Below, in pieces: positions 55,703 through 63,633 of a stretch of 64,000 bases of DNA (position 1 is its first letter; the number at the start of each line of letters is the position of its first letter). The DNA lies in the NCBI RefSeq assembly GCF_041468085.1, contig NZ_CP121017.1:186001-250000 (forward strand), in the 5' to 3' direction. The position numbers were made by a program, and so were the translations under genes. The stretch is from Tistrella mobilis. GTDB lineage: Bacteria; Pseudomonadota; Alphaproteobacteria; Tistrellales; Tistrellaceae. The notes under the pieces were generated by a model. It did not search any database and had not been told where the DNA came from. It saw only the letters and a program-made list of their open reading frames with translations.

Positions 55703-56895
55703 GTGTGCCCTCCCGGCTTTCGGGATCGGGGCGGCGTCGGCGCGTTTGAAGTATCGTCGGCCGTAAGGGAGGATTTACGGAAAGACGTAACCGGACTAGC
55801 CTGCGGCCCATGTCCGTGTTTCGTCTTCGTGACGCCGGCATCGAGACTTCTGGCGGCGCTGCGGATGAGGTTTTCCACATCGCGCGCGCGCCCAACAATG
55901 TTAGATTCTCTATTAGACTCTAAGTTAAGGCCGGGAATCGTGGTTTCGGGCCAGAGACTTAACTGTGGTGCGTGCGTGCGAAGTCCCGATACCGCCTGCG
56001 TGCGAAATCCCGATAGTGCTGCGTGCGAAATCCCGATCGCGTCCACAGCCTTGTCCACAGGGGCCGCTGACGGGCTGACCGGTACGATCCTTAGCAGTTC
56101 GCGGCGGCCCTCCCGCTCGATGCGCAGGCGGTAGCCGGGCAGCGGCTGGCGCAGGGCGATGCGGCGGAGCTGGAGCGCGAAGTCGGAGACGCGCACCAGG
56201 CTGCCGGATTTCTCATGGAGGTGCGGAACGTCGAACAGCCAGCCGCCGGGCTGGCGTCCGGCGTGCTTGCGGGCGACGCGGTAGAGCCACCGCTCGATGC
56301 CGCCGCTCAATCGGAAGTAGGCCGGATCGATGGTGAGGACCAGCGAGCGGTCGACGACGCCCCGGTAGAACCAGTCGGGCAGGACGAACTCCATGCCCTC
56401 GACGCGGCCGTCGGCGCGGGAAAGTTCCTCCCACTCGTTGATCCACGAGAACTGGTGCCGCCGCCAGTTCTCGCCCTGGCGGATGTTGGTGCGGATGACC
56501 GTCGACTGGAGCCGCGAGAGTGCGCCCTTGAGGAGCTTGTAGTCGCGCGCGCCGGTCTCGCGGCCGATCGCGGTGAGAAGCTGATAAGGGGTGAAGCGCA
56601 GGAAGCGCGAGGTTCGAAGGCCGAGATTCTCGGCTTCGACGATCTGGCTCGCGGCCCAGATCAGGACGTCGGCGTCCCAGATGGTCGCCATGCCGTGCTC
56701 CTGCACGGCAAGGACCTCGACGCGCACGTCGCCGGCCTCGTAGAGGATCGGCACGACGCGCTTGGCCTTGGCCAGCGAGAAGAACGGCCGTTCCATGAGA
56801 TCGCGCTGGTCGCGCGGCCGCGCATCGCCGGTCGCGACGACGAAAGGATCGAGCGTGTTGCGTTCGCTGGGCGTGATGAGGCGGCGGCGCTGCAT
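55699..56895 (-). CDS. repA: RPA-type replication initiator RepA
   Basis: The 398-residue protein fits the replication initiator protein A family: [40 protein letters not shown] and a winged-helix-like core up to [20 protein letters not shown]. The C-terminal third is less conserved and holds a protein repeat (SGFRTQ, SGLRTH) that comes from three iteron-like DNA repeats. It points to autonomous replication of the element. Confidence 0.9.
   Translation of the reverse strand: MQRRRLITPSERNTLDPFVVATGDARPRDQRDLMERPFFSLAKAKRVVPILYEAGDVRVEVLAVQEHGMATIWDADVLIWAASQIVEAENLGLRTSRFLRFTPYQLLTAIGRETGARDYKLLKGALSRLQSTVIRTNIRQGENWRRHQFSWINEWEELSRADGRVEGMEFVLPDWFYRGVVDRSLVLTIDPAYFRLSGGIERWLYRVARKHAGRQPGGWLFDVPHLHEKSGSLVRVSDFALQLRRIALRQPLPGYRLRIEREGRRELLRIVPVSPSAAPVDKAVDAIGISHAALSGFRTQAVSGLRTHAPQLSLWPETTIPGLNLESNRESNIVGRARDVENLIRSAARSLDAGVTKTKHGHGPQASPVTSFRKSSLTADDTSNAPTPPRSRKPGGHT
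55974..56037. repeat. Three iteron-like direct repeats inside repA
   Basis: The 17-base unit GCGTGCGAAATCCCGAT occurs at 55998-56014 and 56021-56037, and with one change (AAG for AAA) at 55974-55990. The starts are 24 and 23 bases apart, about two helix turns, as in plasmid iterons. They lie within the coding sequence of the replication initiator and may be its binding sites and origin. Confidence 0.7.
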
Positions 56896-56907
56896 GCCGG
56901 GTCCGCC

Positions 56908-57195
56908 TCAGCGATGCCGCCGCACGCCGTTGTAGGCGGGCGACACCAGGGAAGCGTGGCGCTTGGCGGGCAAGACCGAGCCGCGTGGATCGGCGGTCGA
57001 GGTGACAGCGCCCCGCTCGGCCCAGGCTTTGAGGTCGTCGATCGCGTAGACGACGCGGCCGCCGAGCTTGCGATAGGCCGGGCCGGTGCCGTAGGTGCGA
57101 TGCTTTTCGAGGGTCCGGCCAGACAGGCCGAGGTATAGCGCGGCCTCGGGCGTGCGAAGATAGCGTGGCGGCAGGTCGGAAATGTCGGGCGTCAT
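56908..57195 (-). CDS. AlpA/MerR-like helix-turn-helix protein
   Basis: The 95-residue protein has an excisionase-type helix-turn-helix (YLRTPEAALYLGLSGRTLEK, then YRKLGGRVVYAIDDLKAWAE). It lies 12 bases before repA on the same strand. Such genes control replication or excision in this class of element. Confidence 0.85.
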   Translation of the reverse strand: MTPDISDLPPRYLRTPEAALYLGLSGRTLEKHRTYGTGPAYRKLGGRVVYAIDDLKAWAERGAVTSTADPRGSVLPAKRHASLVSPAYNGVRRHR

Positions 57196-57329
57196 GATCG
57201 GGCCTCCGTGGGGTTCGCGAGGCCGCTGATGGTCAGCGGCGGTCGAAGGCCACGGTGGCGAAGAAGCAACGGCAGGGGGGAGTGCGAAGATGGCGATGCT
57301 AAAATCGCACCCCCTGGCCCGACGCCGGA

Positions 57330-58104
57330 TTATTTGCGCCGGCGCCGGCGCAGGAGGCTGAGATAGCCGCCCTCGATCATGGAGAAGGCGTCCTTGACGA
57401 GATCCATGACGGCATCGCGCAGGGCCGACGTCTTCCAGGGCTCGTCGGCGATCCGGGCCTGTCCGTAGATGACGCCCGCGATCTCGCGGTAGGTAGCGCC
57501 GTTCATGCGGCCATCGACAGCCTGGAGCATGTGCCGCGCCCGCCGGCGTTGCTGGCGGGTCAGACGCCGGTCCTCCGGCACGCGCCGCCGCAACAGCCGG
57601 CTGAACAGGCGTTGGACGGCATCGGCGCGGTCGAGCCCGTCCGTATCGATCGGAATGACGATCGAGAGCGGTCCGCCGGCGTCAGCGCCGGAAAGGCGTA
57701 CGAGATTGAGGTAGCGGCCGCCGCCGAGGTCGTACCGGAAATATTCGCCGTCGTCGCTCGCTCTGGCCTCGGCCGACCCGAGCGCGGCCGAGAGATCAAG
57801 TCCGCCGGAAAGGATTGGCGGCGTGGCGGCGAGGACGAGAGCGCCGGTGTCGTGGCCGGGCAGCCAGAATACCGGCGTTTCTACGGCCGAGAGGCCGGGC
57901 CGGACGGGGAAAGCAAAGCCCCCAGTTGTTGATCAGGTCTACGGTGGCAGGCGTATCGTCGACCGCCGCGTCCGCCACGGCCCGGTAGTCGCCCTGATAT
58001 TTCGCATTGCGGCGAAGCCACTCCCAGGCGATGTCAGGGGAGTCGATATCGTCCAGGAAGTCGTAGGTGGAGGAAGATCGCCACTGCGATATGTCGGGTT
58101 TCAT
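57330..58104 (-). pseudogene. DUF6499-DUF2285 regulator split by a +1 frameshift
   Basis: The first frame starts MKPDISQWRSSSTYDFLDD and runs to NNWGLCFP. The second continues PVRPGLSAVETPVFWLPGHD to the DUF2285 end (LTRQQRRRARHMLQAVDGRM). They join if one C is removed from a CCCC run (GGGG at 57906-57909 on the plus strand). The full protein would have about 257 residues and fits regulators of conjugative elements. It may be inactive, a sequencing error, or read by frameshifting at the C run. Confidence 0.75.
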
Positions 58105-58226
58105 CGCCTCCTCCTCGCAGTCGTAGAATTAGGGCGTGCAGAGGAGTGATGATTACAATTGCCGCTTGCTCGCGGAAGCCCGATCGCTGGCAACGGATGT
58201 TGCCGCGCAGGCATCACGGTGATCGC

Positions 58227-58493
58227 TTATTTCCGGTATCCTTCGCGCACGAGATGGCGATAGCCCTGCTCGGTCAGCCAGCGCGCCCGCGCCAGGTGGG
58301 TGTCGTAGACGTGCCGCGCGCGTTCAGGCTCGCTGTCCGCGTCGAGGCCGAACAGGATCGAGACCGCCTCCCGCCAGCACGCGCCGTCCGCAGCCGAGTC
58401 GTGCAGGCGGAAGTAGCGCTTCATGTTCTTGCGGTCGTAGGGTGTCAGTTCCGGGCAATCCGGCGGTGCATCGAGAAAGGCGTTGTCGGTCAC
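58227..58493 (-). CDS. Small conserved element protein (DUF2285-like)
   Basis: The 88-residue protein starts MTDNAFLDAPPDCPELTPYD and ends with ARARWLTEQGYRHLVREGYRK, with WREAVSILFGLDADSEPERA in the middle. Small proteins of this form, linked to DUF2285 genes, are common in alphaproteobacterial conjugative elements. The function is unknown; a DNA-binding or activator role is a guess from context. Confidence 0.7.
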   Translation of the reverse strand: MTDNAFLDAPPDCPELTPYDRKNMKRYFRLHDSAADGACWREAVSILFGLDADSEPERARHVYDTHLARARWLTEQGYRHLVREGYRK

Positions 58494-58608
58494 GGCAGGG
58501 TCCGATCATGGCTTGTCCCCTGGGATTGCGCTCCAGCGCGCCGCCAATGTGCCAGCCCGGCATGGCAGAATGACAAAGGAAGGTTTGCTTCAGAAGGAAA
58601 TAGCGGCA

Positions 58609-58863
58609 TCAGTATTCTTTGCGGTGCTGTTGTTTCGGCCGAACAAGCATCAAGCCCTCACCCTGATCGGTGCTCAGAAACATGATGCCGTTGTTTTCGA
58701 GAGCCCGGCGCACCTGATCCCGCGTGCTTTCGTAGACCTTGAGGCCGCTCTCGGACTCAAGGCGCTTCAGCGCGGTCAGGGAAACCTGGGCCTTGTCAGC
58801 GAGCGTCTCCTGCGTCCATCCAAGCAACGCGCGCGCGGCCCGCGACTGTCGGGCGGTGATCAT
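58609..58863 (-). CDS. XRE-family helix-turn-helix regulator
   Basis: The 84-residue protein has a Cro/C1-type helix-turn-helix (ARALLGWTQETLADKAQVSL, TALKRLE) and a short C-terminal strand region. A perfect seven-base palindrome lies 44 bases upstream of its start, probably its own operator. Such regulators hold excision and transfer genes silent in conjugative elements. Confidence 0.87.
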   Translation of the reverse strand: MITARQSRAARALLGWTQETLADKAQVSLTALKRLESESGLKVYESTRDQVRRALENNGIMFLSTDQGEGLMLVRPKQQHRKEY

Positions 58864-58906
58864 GCATGATCACCTCCTACAGCCACGAATGCGCACGCCA
58901 GAACTA

Positions 58907-58921
58907 CGACTAATTTAGTCG
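58907..58921. promoter_or_regulatory. Palindromic operator upstream of the XRE gene
   Basis: CGACTAA and TTAGTCG flank a single T. The perfect palindrome in the promoter region of a Cro/C1-type regulator suggests autoregulation. Confidence 0.55.
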
Positions 58922-59075
58922 CTCTTGGCAAAAAGAGCCAGCGGTAATCGAGTGAAATTCACGGGTTCTCTATAGGTTAGGCCGAACTGATTCGGTCGCC
59001 GTGCGCCACGCTCGCCCGGTATGTGGTGCCTTCCCGTCGGCGAGCCGGAAAGAGGGCGAGCGCCCCCTGGCCGGA

Positions 59076-59240
59076 TCAGGCGAACGGGTCGATCTCCCCG
59101 ACGATCGCATCCTCGTCGCCGTCATATTCGGCGAAGGGCATCACGGCCATCGTGCCATCCCCGGCCCGGAAGATGACGATGGAGACCATCAGGGTAGAGG
59201 CGAGGCTGAAGGCGTAGGCGTTTGCATCTGGAAGGGACAT
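59076..59240 (-). CDS. Small acidic hypothetical protein
   Basis: A 54-residue frame starts MSLPDANAYAFSLASTLMVS and ends DGDEDAIVGEIDPFA. GGAGC lies six bases before the ATG. It is part of a small hairpin (59247-59262), so the ribosome site may be masked. The protein is beta-rich with an acidic tail and no known family. An ATG ten codons upstream is possible but would lie across the hairpin. Confidence 0.6.
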   Translation of the reverse strand: MSLPDANAYAFSLASTLMVSIVIFRAGDGTMAVMPFAEYDGDEDAIVGEIDPFA

Positions 59241-59823
59241 TTCTCGGCTCCTGTGCGGGAGCGGGACCATCTCCGCTCGACAGGCTCCCGAAATGTTTCG
59301 GCATGGCCGCGATCACCTTGCAGGCTGCGCCGGCAAAGGCCGCACGCATTGCGTAGCGGACCCTTCACGGGTTGATCGTGGAAGGGCATGGCGAAACCAG
59401 AGTGGAGCATTCAAGAGCAGGGTGGCGTCCGACCGCGAGCCTCGAACGCCTTCCTGATGCCACCGCCAGGCCGAGCACGCGACGGGTGATCGGGCGCCTC
59501 ACTCGGTCCGGCGTCGGCAACGAAGCTGCGCACCCGCCGTTCTGCCGGGCGGATTCGCGCCATCGCGGCGAATGATCAATGCCAGGGCTGCGTTCCCCTG
59601 CGCGGAGGTAGTCCGCTCAGGGCGCAGCGGAAAGCGGCTTCCGGGAGAGGGAAAGGGGTTTGGGGAAAGGGAGGAGGGAACCGTCCCCTTTCCCCATGGG
59701 AGGATGTTTGAAGGAGGGGCTTGCCCTTCCTTCATGGGGAGAGCGCGAGAGGGGGCAACGCCCTCTTTTCGCAAGCAAAGGCGGCCGGTCGAACCGGCGG
59801 CCTTGGCTCCCGGCTCAACGGAA
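59241..59823. other. Gene-free GC-rich stretch
   Basis: I find no supported gene in this stretch. The part 59640-59770 has G- and C-tract hairpins that resemble, in a diverged form, the G-rich end of the two long leader repeats further right. Confidence 0.35.
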
Positions 59824-59855
59824 AGGCGACAGGCGGCCGAAGCCGCCTGTCGCCT
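59824..59855 (-). terminator. 14-base-pair UUCG terminator
   Basis: AGGCGACAGGCGGC pairs perfectly with its complement. On the minus strand the loop is TTCG and TTCCGTT follows. It stands seven bases after the stop of the gene at 59863 and is the strongest hairpin in the window. Confidence 0.8.
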
Positions 59856-59862
59856 GATGACG

Positions 59863-60372
59863 TCATCCGTCCTGCTCTTCGTCCTCGAAGGCCGGATCGG
59901 TGGTGTAGGTATTGAACCGGATGCCGGTCTCGGCGGCGATCTGGCGCAGGATGGCGCAAAGGCCGTTCAGTCGGTCGTCACCGACTTCGACGCGCGGCGG
60001 AGGGAAGCCGTCGAGGAAGCGCCACGTCCCGGTGCGGCTGTCATAGTATTCCTTCGTGGCCCAATCAACGTGAACCTCGCAATGAAGAAGATCGATGCCG
60101 TCCGGTTCGCGCCAGTTGTAGGTGAGGTCCTGCCCGGCGCCCCAGATCTGCTCGCCGAGATCGTCTGCATCGGGGCCATCGGGGTTCAGCGCCAGCGCAT
60201 GCTGAGCGGCGAGCGTCCCGCGCGCCAGGTCGATGAGCTGGTCGAGCTTGGCCACCAGCCTGTCGTGAGCGCCGCGGCTGAAATCGTCGTCGCAGGCAAG
60301 CCGGTTGGCAAGCACCATGATTCGGAAGCCTGCGAACTTCGCATAGAGTTCGACATAGTGGAAATCAGACAT
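59863..60372 (-). CDS. Acidic hypothetical protein, duplicated paralogue A
   Basis: The 169-residue protein starts MSDFHYVELYAKFAGFRIMV and ends in an acidic tail (DPAFEDEEQDG). A conserved block near the end (LRQIAAETGIRFNTYTTD) matches the paralogue at 60821 (IRRIAADTGIRFTTYLYYD), as do the starts. It is soluble and of unknown function. Its leader, with a hairpin over the ribosome site, is also shared with that paralogue. Acidic small proteins in this place are sometimes anti-defence factors, but nothing here proves that. Confidence 0.75.
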   Translation of the reverse strand: MSDFHYVELYAKFAGFRIMVLANRLACDDDFSRGAHDRLVAKLDQLIDLARGTLAAQHALALNPDGPDADDLGEQIWGAGQDLTYNWREPDGIDLLHCEVHVDWATKEYYDSRTGTWRFLDGFPPPRVEVGDDRLNGLCAILRQIAAETGIRFNTYTTDPAFEDEEQDG

Positions 60373-60375
60373 ATC

Positions 60376-60730
60376 AAGTCTCCTTTCGTTTCTGACGAAA
60401 GGTGTCCACGCCTCAAGCACAGAGGGGTCAGGGACCGCGGAACGCGGCCGCCGTGCGGCAAGCGGAGGAACCGATTTTGTGGAGTCGGCCTCTGGCCGGC
60501 GGAGGAAAATTGGAGGGGCCGCGCAGTCCTTGACGCCGGATGGGCTGGCGTACAATGCGTAGTCAGAGAGAGATAGCCCGCGGCCCCGACAGGGGCCGCG
60601 TCCGTATGGGCCGGGGTGGTTTGGAGGGGGTGTTTCACCCCCTTCATGGGTGGGGGAGCTGGAGGGGGCGGGGCTCTGCCCTGCCCCTTCCGGGGTGAGT
60701 TTGAGAGGGGTGGCTTGCCCCCCTTTCATG
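60376..60730. repeat. Long leader repeat, copy 1
   Basis: About 355 bases upstream of paralogue A are closely alike to 61373-61731. Shared parts are the ribosome-site hairpin, the CGGCCGC-rich stretch, the hairpin GCGGCCCC-GACA-GGGGCCGC (60580-60599), and a G-tract run (60648-60673). A short middle part (about 60476-60510) differs. The two copies are about 1 kb apart in the same direction. Confidence 0.85.
60382..60402 (-). promoter_or_regulatory. Hairpin masking the ribosome site of paralogue A
   Basis: CCTTTCGT and ACGAAAGG form a perfect eight-base-pair stem with a five-base loop. On the mRNA the 3' side of the stem runs into GGAGACTT before the ATG, so the Shine-Dalgarno sequence is partly paired. 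Confidence 0.65.
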
Positions 60731-60780
60731 AGCAAGGTCGAGCGGTCGATCCGCTCGGCTTTGCAGCCAGGACGTCGCAA

Positions 60781-60812
60781 AGGCGGCAGGCGGTTGCCGC
60801 CGCCCGCCGCCT
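60781..60812 (-). terminator. GC-rich hairpin after paralogue B
   Basis: AGGCGGC and GCCGCCT pair at the ends of a 32-base GC-rich hairpin, eight bases after the stop of the gene at 60821. Its place matches the UUCG terminator after paralogue A. Confidence 0.6.
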
Positions 60813-60820
60813 CTCCGGCA

Positions 60821-61369
60821 CTATCGGTATCTGTCGTTTCTGATCGGGGTCTCGTAGATCGCGGGTTCGATGCCCGCCGCCCCGTCCGGCCCGATGCAGT
60901 CGTAGTAGAGATAGGTGGTGAAGCGGATGCCGGTATCGGCCGCGATCCGCCGGATGATCCCGCCGAGGCCGCACAGGTGCTCGTCGCTGACCGTGAAGCT
61001 CTCCGGGATCGGACGAGGGCACCACATTTCCGCGACCGGATCTCTGTAGCCGCCCCAGTCTATCTCCGGATCGATGCAATCCAGGAGATGCCAGGGATAG
61101 AAGCCGCCGCCGCTGGTTTCGAGATCGCCGACGCAGAAGTCGATGGTCATTTCCAGGGCCTCGCGCGCGGCCGGATCGGTTTCGGTCCGAAGCAACGCTT
61201 CCGCCCGATGGCCTTCCCGGCAGAACCCGGCAAGCTGCTCGAGCGCATCGGCGAGCCGGTCATGGACGACCTCGGCAAAGCGCGTGTCGCACTCGGCGCG
61301 GTTCGCACGAACCTGATTTCCGAAGGCGATGAACTTCGCATGGAAGTCGAGGAAATCGAGCTTGGACAT
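60821..61369 (-). CDS. Hypothetical protein, duplicated paralogue B
   Basis: The 182-residue protein starts MSKLDFLDFHAKFIAFGNQV. It shares its opening, a helical first half and the IIRRIAADTGIRFTTYLYYD block with paralogue A, but is otherwise well diverged. Cysteines at several places (for example FCVGDLE, CIDPEID) are not shared. No known domain is visible. The protein has diverged more than its leader, which suggests selection or gene conversion on the leader. Confidence 0.75.
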   Translation of the reverse strand: MSKLDFLDFHAKFIAFGNQVRANRAECDTRFAEVVHDRLADALEQLAGFCREGHRAEALLRTETDPAAREALEMTIDFCVGDLETSGGGFYPWHLLDCIDPEIDWGGYRDPVAEMWCPRPIPESFTVSDEHLCGLGGIIRRIAADTGIRFTTYLYYDCIGPDGAAGIEPAIYETPIRNDRYR

Positions 61370-61372
61370 TCT

Positions 61373-61731
61373 AAGTCTCCTTTCGTTTCTGACGAAAGGT
61401 GTCCACGCCTCAGCACAGAGGGGTCAGGGAACGCGGAACGCGGCCGCCGTGCGGCAAGCGGAGGAACCGATTTTCTGATCCGGGCCTAGCAAGGAACGGA
61501 GTCGAAAATTGGAGGGGCCGCGCAGTCCTTGAGGCCGGATGGGCTGGCGTACAATGCGCAGTCAGAGAGAGATAGCCCGCGGCCCCGACAGGGGCCGCGT
61601 CCGTATGGGCCGGGGTGGTTTGGAGGGGGTGTCGCACCCCCTTCATGGGTGGGGGAGCTGGAGGGGGCGGGGCTTTGCCCTGACCCTTCGGGGTGAGTTT
61701 GAGAGGGGCGGCTCCGCCCCCCCTTTCATCA
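61373..61731. repeat. Long leader repeat, copy 2
   Basis: This is the second copy of the repeat described at 60376-60730. The differences are scattered single bases plus a replaced middle part (about 61472-61510). It lies upstream of paralogue B and downstream of ssb. Confidence 0.85.
61379..61399 (-). promoter_or_regulatory. Hairpin masking the ribosome site of paralogue B
   Basis: The same perfect CCTTTCGT/ACGAAAGG stem and loop as in copy A precede GGAGACTTAGA and the ATG of paralogue B. Confidence 0.65.
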
Positions 61732-61736
61732 GGGGA

Positions 61737-61782
61737 GCATCGGGCCAAAAAGTGGATGCCGGTTTTTGGACCTGCCCGATGC
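61737..61782. other. Two-step stem-loop after leader repeat 2
   Basis: GCATCGGGC pairs with GCCCGATGC, and inside it CCAAAAA pairs with TTTTTGG around an 11-base loop. The structure lies between ssb and the leader repeat, is absent from copy 1, and has no gene nearby that explains it. Confidence 0.6.
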
Positions 61783-61875
61783 CCCGGCGAAGACCTCGGA
61801 CCGTCGCGCCGCAGCGCGGGGCGGTTCGGGCCGGTAAATCTTCCGGCGGCGCGATCGGTCGCGAACATGGAGAAA

Positions 61876-61897
61876 CCCGGCGGCTTGCGCCGCCGGG
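61876..61897 (-). terminator. Hairpin terminator of ssb
   Basis: CCCGGCGGC pairs with GCCGCCGGG around a four-base loop, and TTTCTCC follows on the minus strand. It starts 15 bases after the ssb stop. Confidence 0.75.
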
Positions 61898-61912
61898 CCT
61901 TGGGCCTCCCGC

Positions 61913-62317
61913 TCAAAACGGGATGTCGTCGTCGTAGTCGGTCTGTCCGCCCCGCTCATTTTCGGTCTGCTTTGCCCGGCTCAGGAAATCGACCGTCTCG
62001 GCGATGATCTCGCATCCGTAGCGGTCGTTGCCTTCCTGGTCCTTCCACTTCGTGTAGTGGATGCGGCCGCGAACCAGCACCTTCATACCGCTCTTGCAAT
62101 AGTCCTGGACCGTCTTGCCGAGGCCGTTGAAGGCAGTGATCCGGTGCCATTCAGTGTCTTGAACCCGGTAGCCCTTCTCGTCCCGGACAACCTTGCCTTC
62201 AGAGTAGCGGGGGCGCGAGGTGGCCAACGTGAAGTGGGTGATCCGGGTGCCGCCCTGGGTGGTGCGGGTTTCGGGGTCCTGACCGATGTTACCGGCGAGA
62301 ATGACGATGTTCTGCAT
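61913..62317 (-). CDS. ssb: Single-stranded DNA-binding protein
   Basis: The 134-residue protein has the SSB OB-fold (MQNIVILAGNIGQDPETRTT, TEWHRITAFNGLGKTVQDYC and VLVRGRIHYTKWKDQEGNDR) and ends in the acidic tip DDDIPF used to bind partners. Element-borne SSB coats the strand that enters the recipient. A start 18 codons upstream is possible, but the fold begins here with GGAGACTT before it. Confidence 0.95.
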   Translation of the reverse strand: MQNIVILAGNIGQDPETRTTQGGTRITHFTLATSRPRYSEGKVVRDEKGYRVQDTEWHRITAFNGLGKTVQDYCKSGMKVLVRGRIHYTKWKDQEGNDRYGCEIIAETVDFLSRAKQTENERGGQTDYDDDIPF

Positions 62318-62336
62318 TGTAAGTCTCCGTTGCTTC

Positions 62337-62357
62337 TCGGAGGGACCATCCCTCCGA
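62337..62357 (-). promoter_or_regulatory. Leader hairpin of ssb
   Basis: TCGGAGGGA and TCCCTCCGA form a perfect nine-base-pair stem with a three-base loop, just upstream of the ssb ribosome site. It may act in translation control or as the end of an upstream transcript. Confidence 0.5.
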
Positions 62358-63039
62358 CGAGACCCGGCCAAGGCCGGCGGGAGACGCCTGCAACTGCACG
62401 CTCGCGGGCAGCTCGCCCATAAGGCCCGGAGTGGGGCGGGCAGCCGCGCTTGCGCGGCAACACGGTCCGGAGCCGCGTGGGTTGCGGCCGGAAACCGAAC
62501 GGTCTTAGGGGATCAGTCAGTCGGAGGGATTGGTGCCTCTGAACGCACACGGGATCAGACGCACGGCAGACCATCGCCATTCTCGCCGGCAACAGCGAAA
62601 CGTCAGGCCCGATGATTCCGCGCCGCCGGGACGACACCTCCATCATCCGCTTCCGGCCACCCGCGTCTCGCTGCTCGGAGGGCATGGGCCTCCGGGAAGG
62701 CAATGAAGAGGGCTGACGGGTGCTGAAGGCACGGAACGGCGCTGCGTCCCCCGGTTCGACGGCCGGCAGTGCGGTCCATTAGCATCGTGGCGAGGCGGAA
62801 ATGAAGGTGGTCGCGGCCAGCCTTCACGACACGAGGGGAGTTGGCCAGCGGGCGAAAGACGCTCGCGGCCTGCGGGCTCATGCCGATGATCGGCCGCTCC
62901 TGACCGGGCGAAGCAGACCCGAAGCGGGCGCATGGGCCGACCGGCGCCGACGCTGCATCGCGTTCTGAGCGGGAGGCCGAAGGGCGGGCGGCGCAAGCCG
63001 CCTCAGTTTGTCCTGGGAGCGGCGGATCGCGATGCCGGA
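62358..63039. other. No recognised gene
   Basis: About 680 bases separate ssb from the small membrane gene. Several open frames exist on both strands, but none shows a family motif or a convincing ribosome site, and high GC makes such frames frequent. I see no repeat or RNA gene in it. Confidence 0.35.
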
Positions 63040-63456
63040 TCAGCGCGAGAAGACCGAGACGCCGAGGGCATTGAGATTGACCATGGCGGCGATGCCGATG
63101 AACAGGCCGCCCGTGCCGCCGAGCAGATTGAGCACGATCGCAGAGTCGACCGCATTCTTCGTAACGCCGTGGACAAGGGCATAGCCGGCAATGGCGGCGG
63201 GAACTGCGAAGATCGCGAGTGCGATCAGGCGCAGGGCCGGGTTCTTCGCGAAGCCGAGAACGCCGATCACCAGCGCGATCGCCCCCAGGGCGGCGGCGAT
63301 GGCGGCGAAGCCGGTCATGAACAGGCCCGCGCCGGCGGCCCAGGCATATTGTGCGGCCGTGAGGCCGACCATGAAGGGCAGTGCATAGATCGCGAGATTA
63401 TAGGCGATGATGCAGAGCATGATGGTCAGGGAGATAGCGAGCAGGATCAGCGACAT
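63040..63456 (-). CDS. Small four-helix membrane protein
   Basis: The 138-residue protein starts MSLILLAISLTIMLCIIAYN and has four hydrophobic segments rich in Ala and Gly, with few charges. It has GGAGGC before the ATG. I do not recognise the family. Its place beside ssb and a DUF2493 gene suggests an element-specific role, such as exclusion or envelope change, but this is only a guess. Confidence 0.65.
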   Translation of the reverse strand: MSLILLAISLTIMLCIIAYNLAIYALPFMVGLTAAQYAWAAGAGLFMTGFAAIAAALGAIALVIGVLGFAKNPALRLIALAIFAVPAAIAGYALVHGVTKNAVDSAIVLNLLGGTGGLFIGIAAMVNLNALGVSVFSR

Positions 63457-63612
63457 GGAAGCCTCCGCATGAACGGTTGAGGATCACGACAGGCTTCCGG
63501 TGAATACGCTCCGCCTGCGACTATGCTGCTGTGCCGGTTCTGCAAGGATGTTCAATCAAAGCCATCATCATCTCCCGTAGTCAAGTATTCGGCCGGTGAA
63601 GGGTTGCCGGAA

Positions 63613-63633
63613 GGCGGCGCTTTACGCGCCGCC
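63613..63633 (-). terminator. Hairpin overlapping the DUF2493 stop codon
   Basis: GGCGGCGC and GCGCCGCC pair around a five-base loop that contains part of the stop codon. On the minus strand TTCC follows. It probably ends the transcript right at the end of translation. Confidence 0.5.

Noticed and set aside
60376-61731. Possible CRISPR array from repeated segments
   Set aside because: There are only two copies, each about 355 bases, separated by a gene; no short regular repeats and no cas genes.
62603-62996. Overlapping minus-strand frames before ssb
   Set aside because: Arg/Pro-rich, no ribosome site and no motif; typical of high-GC noise.
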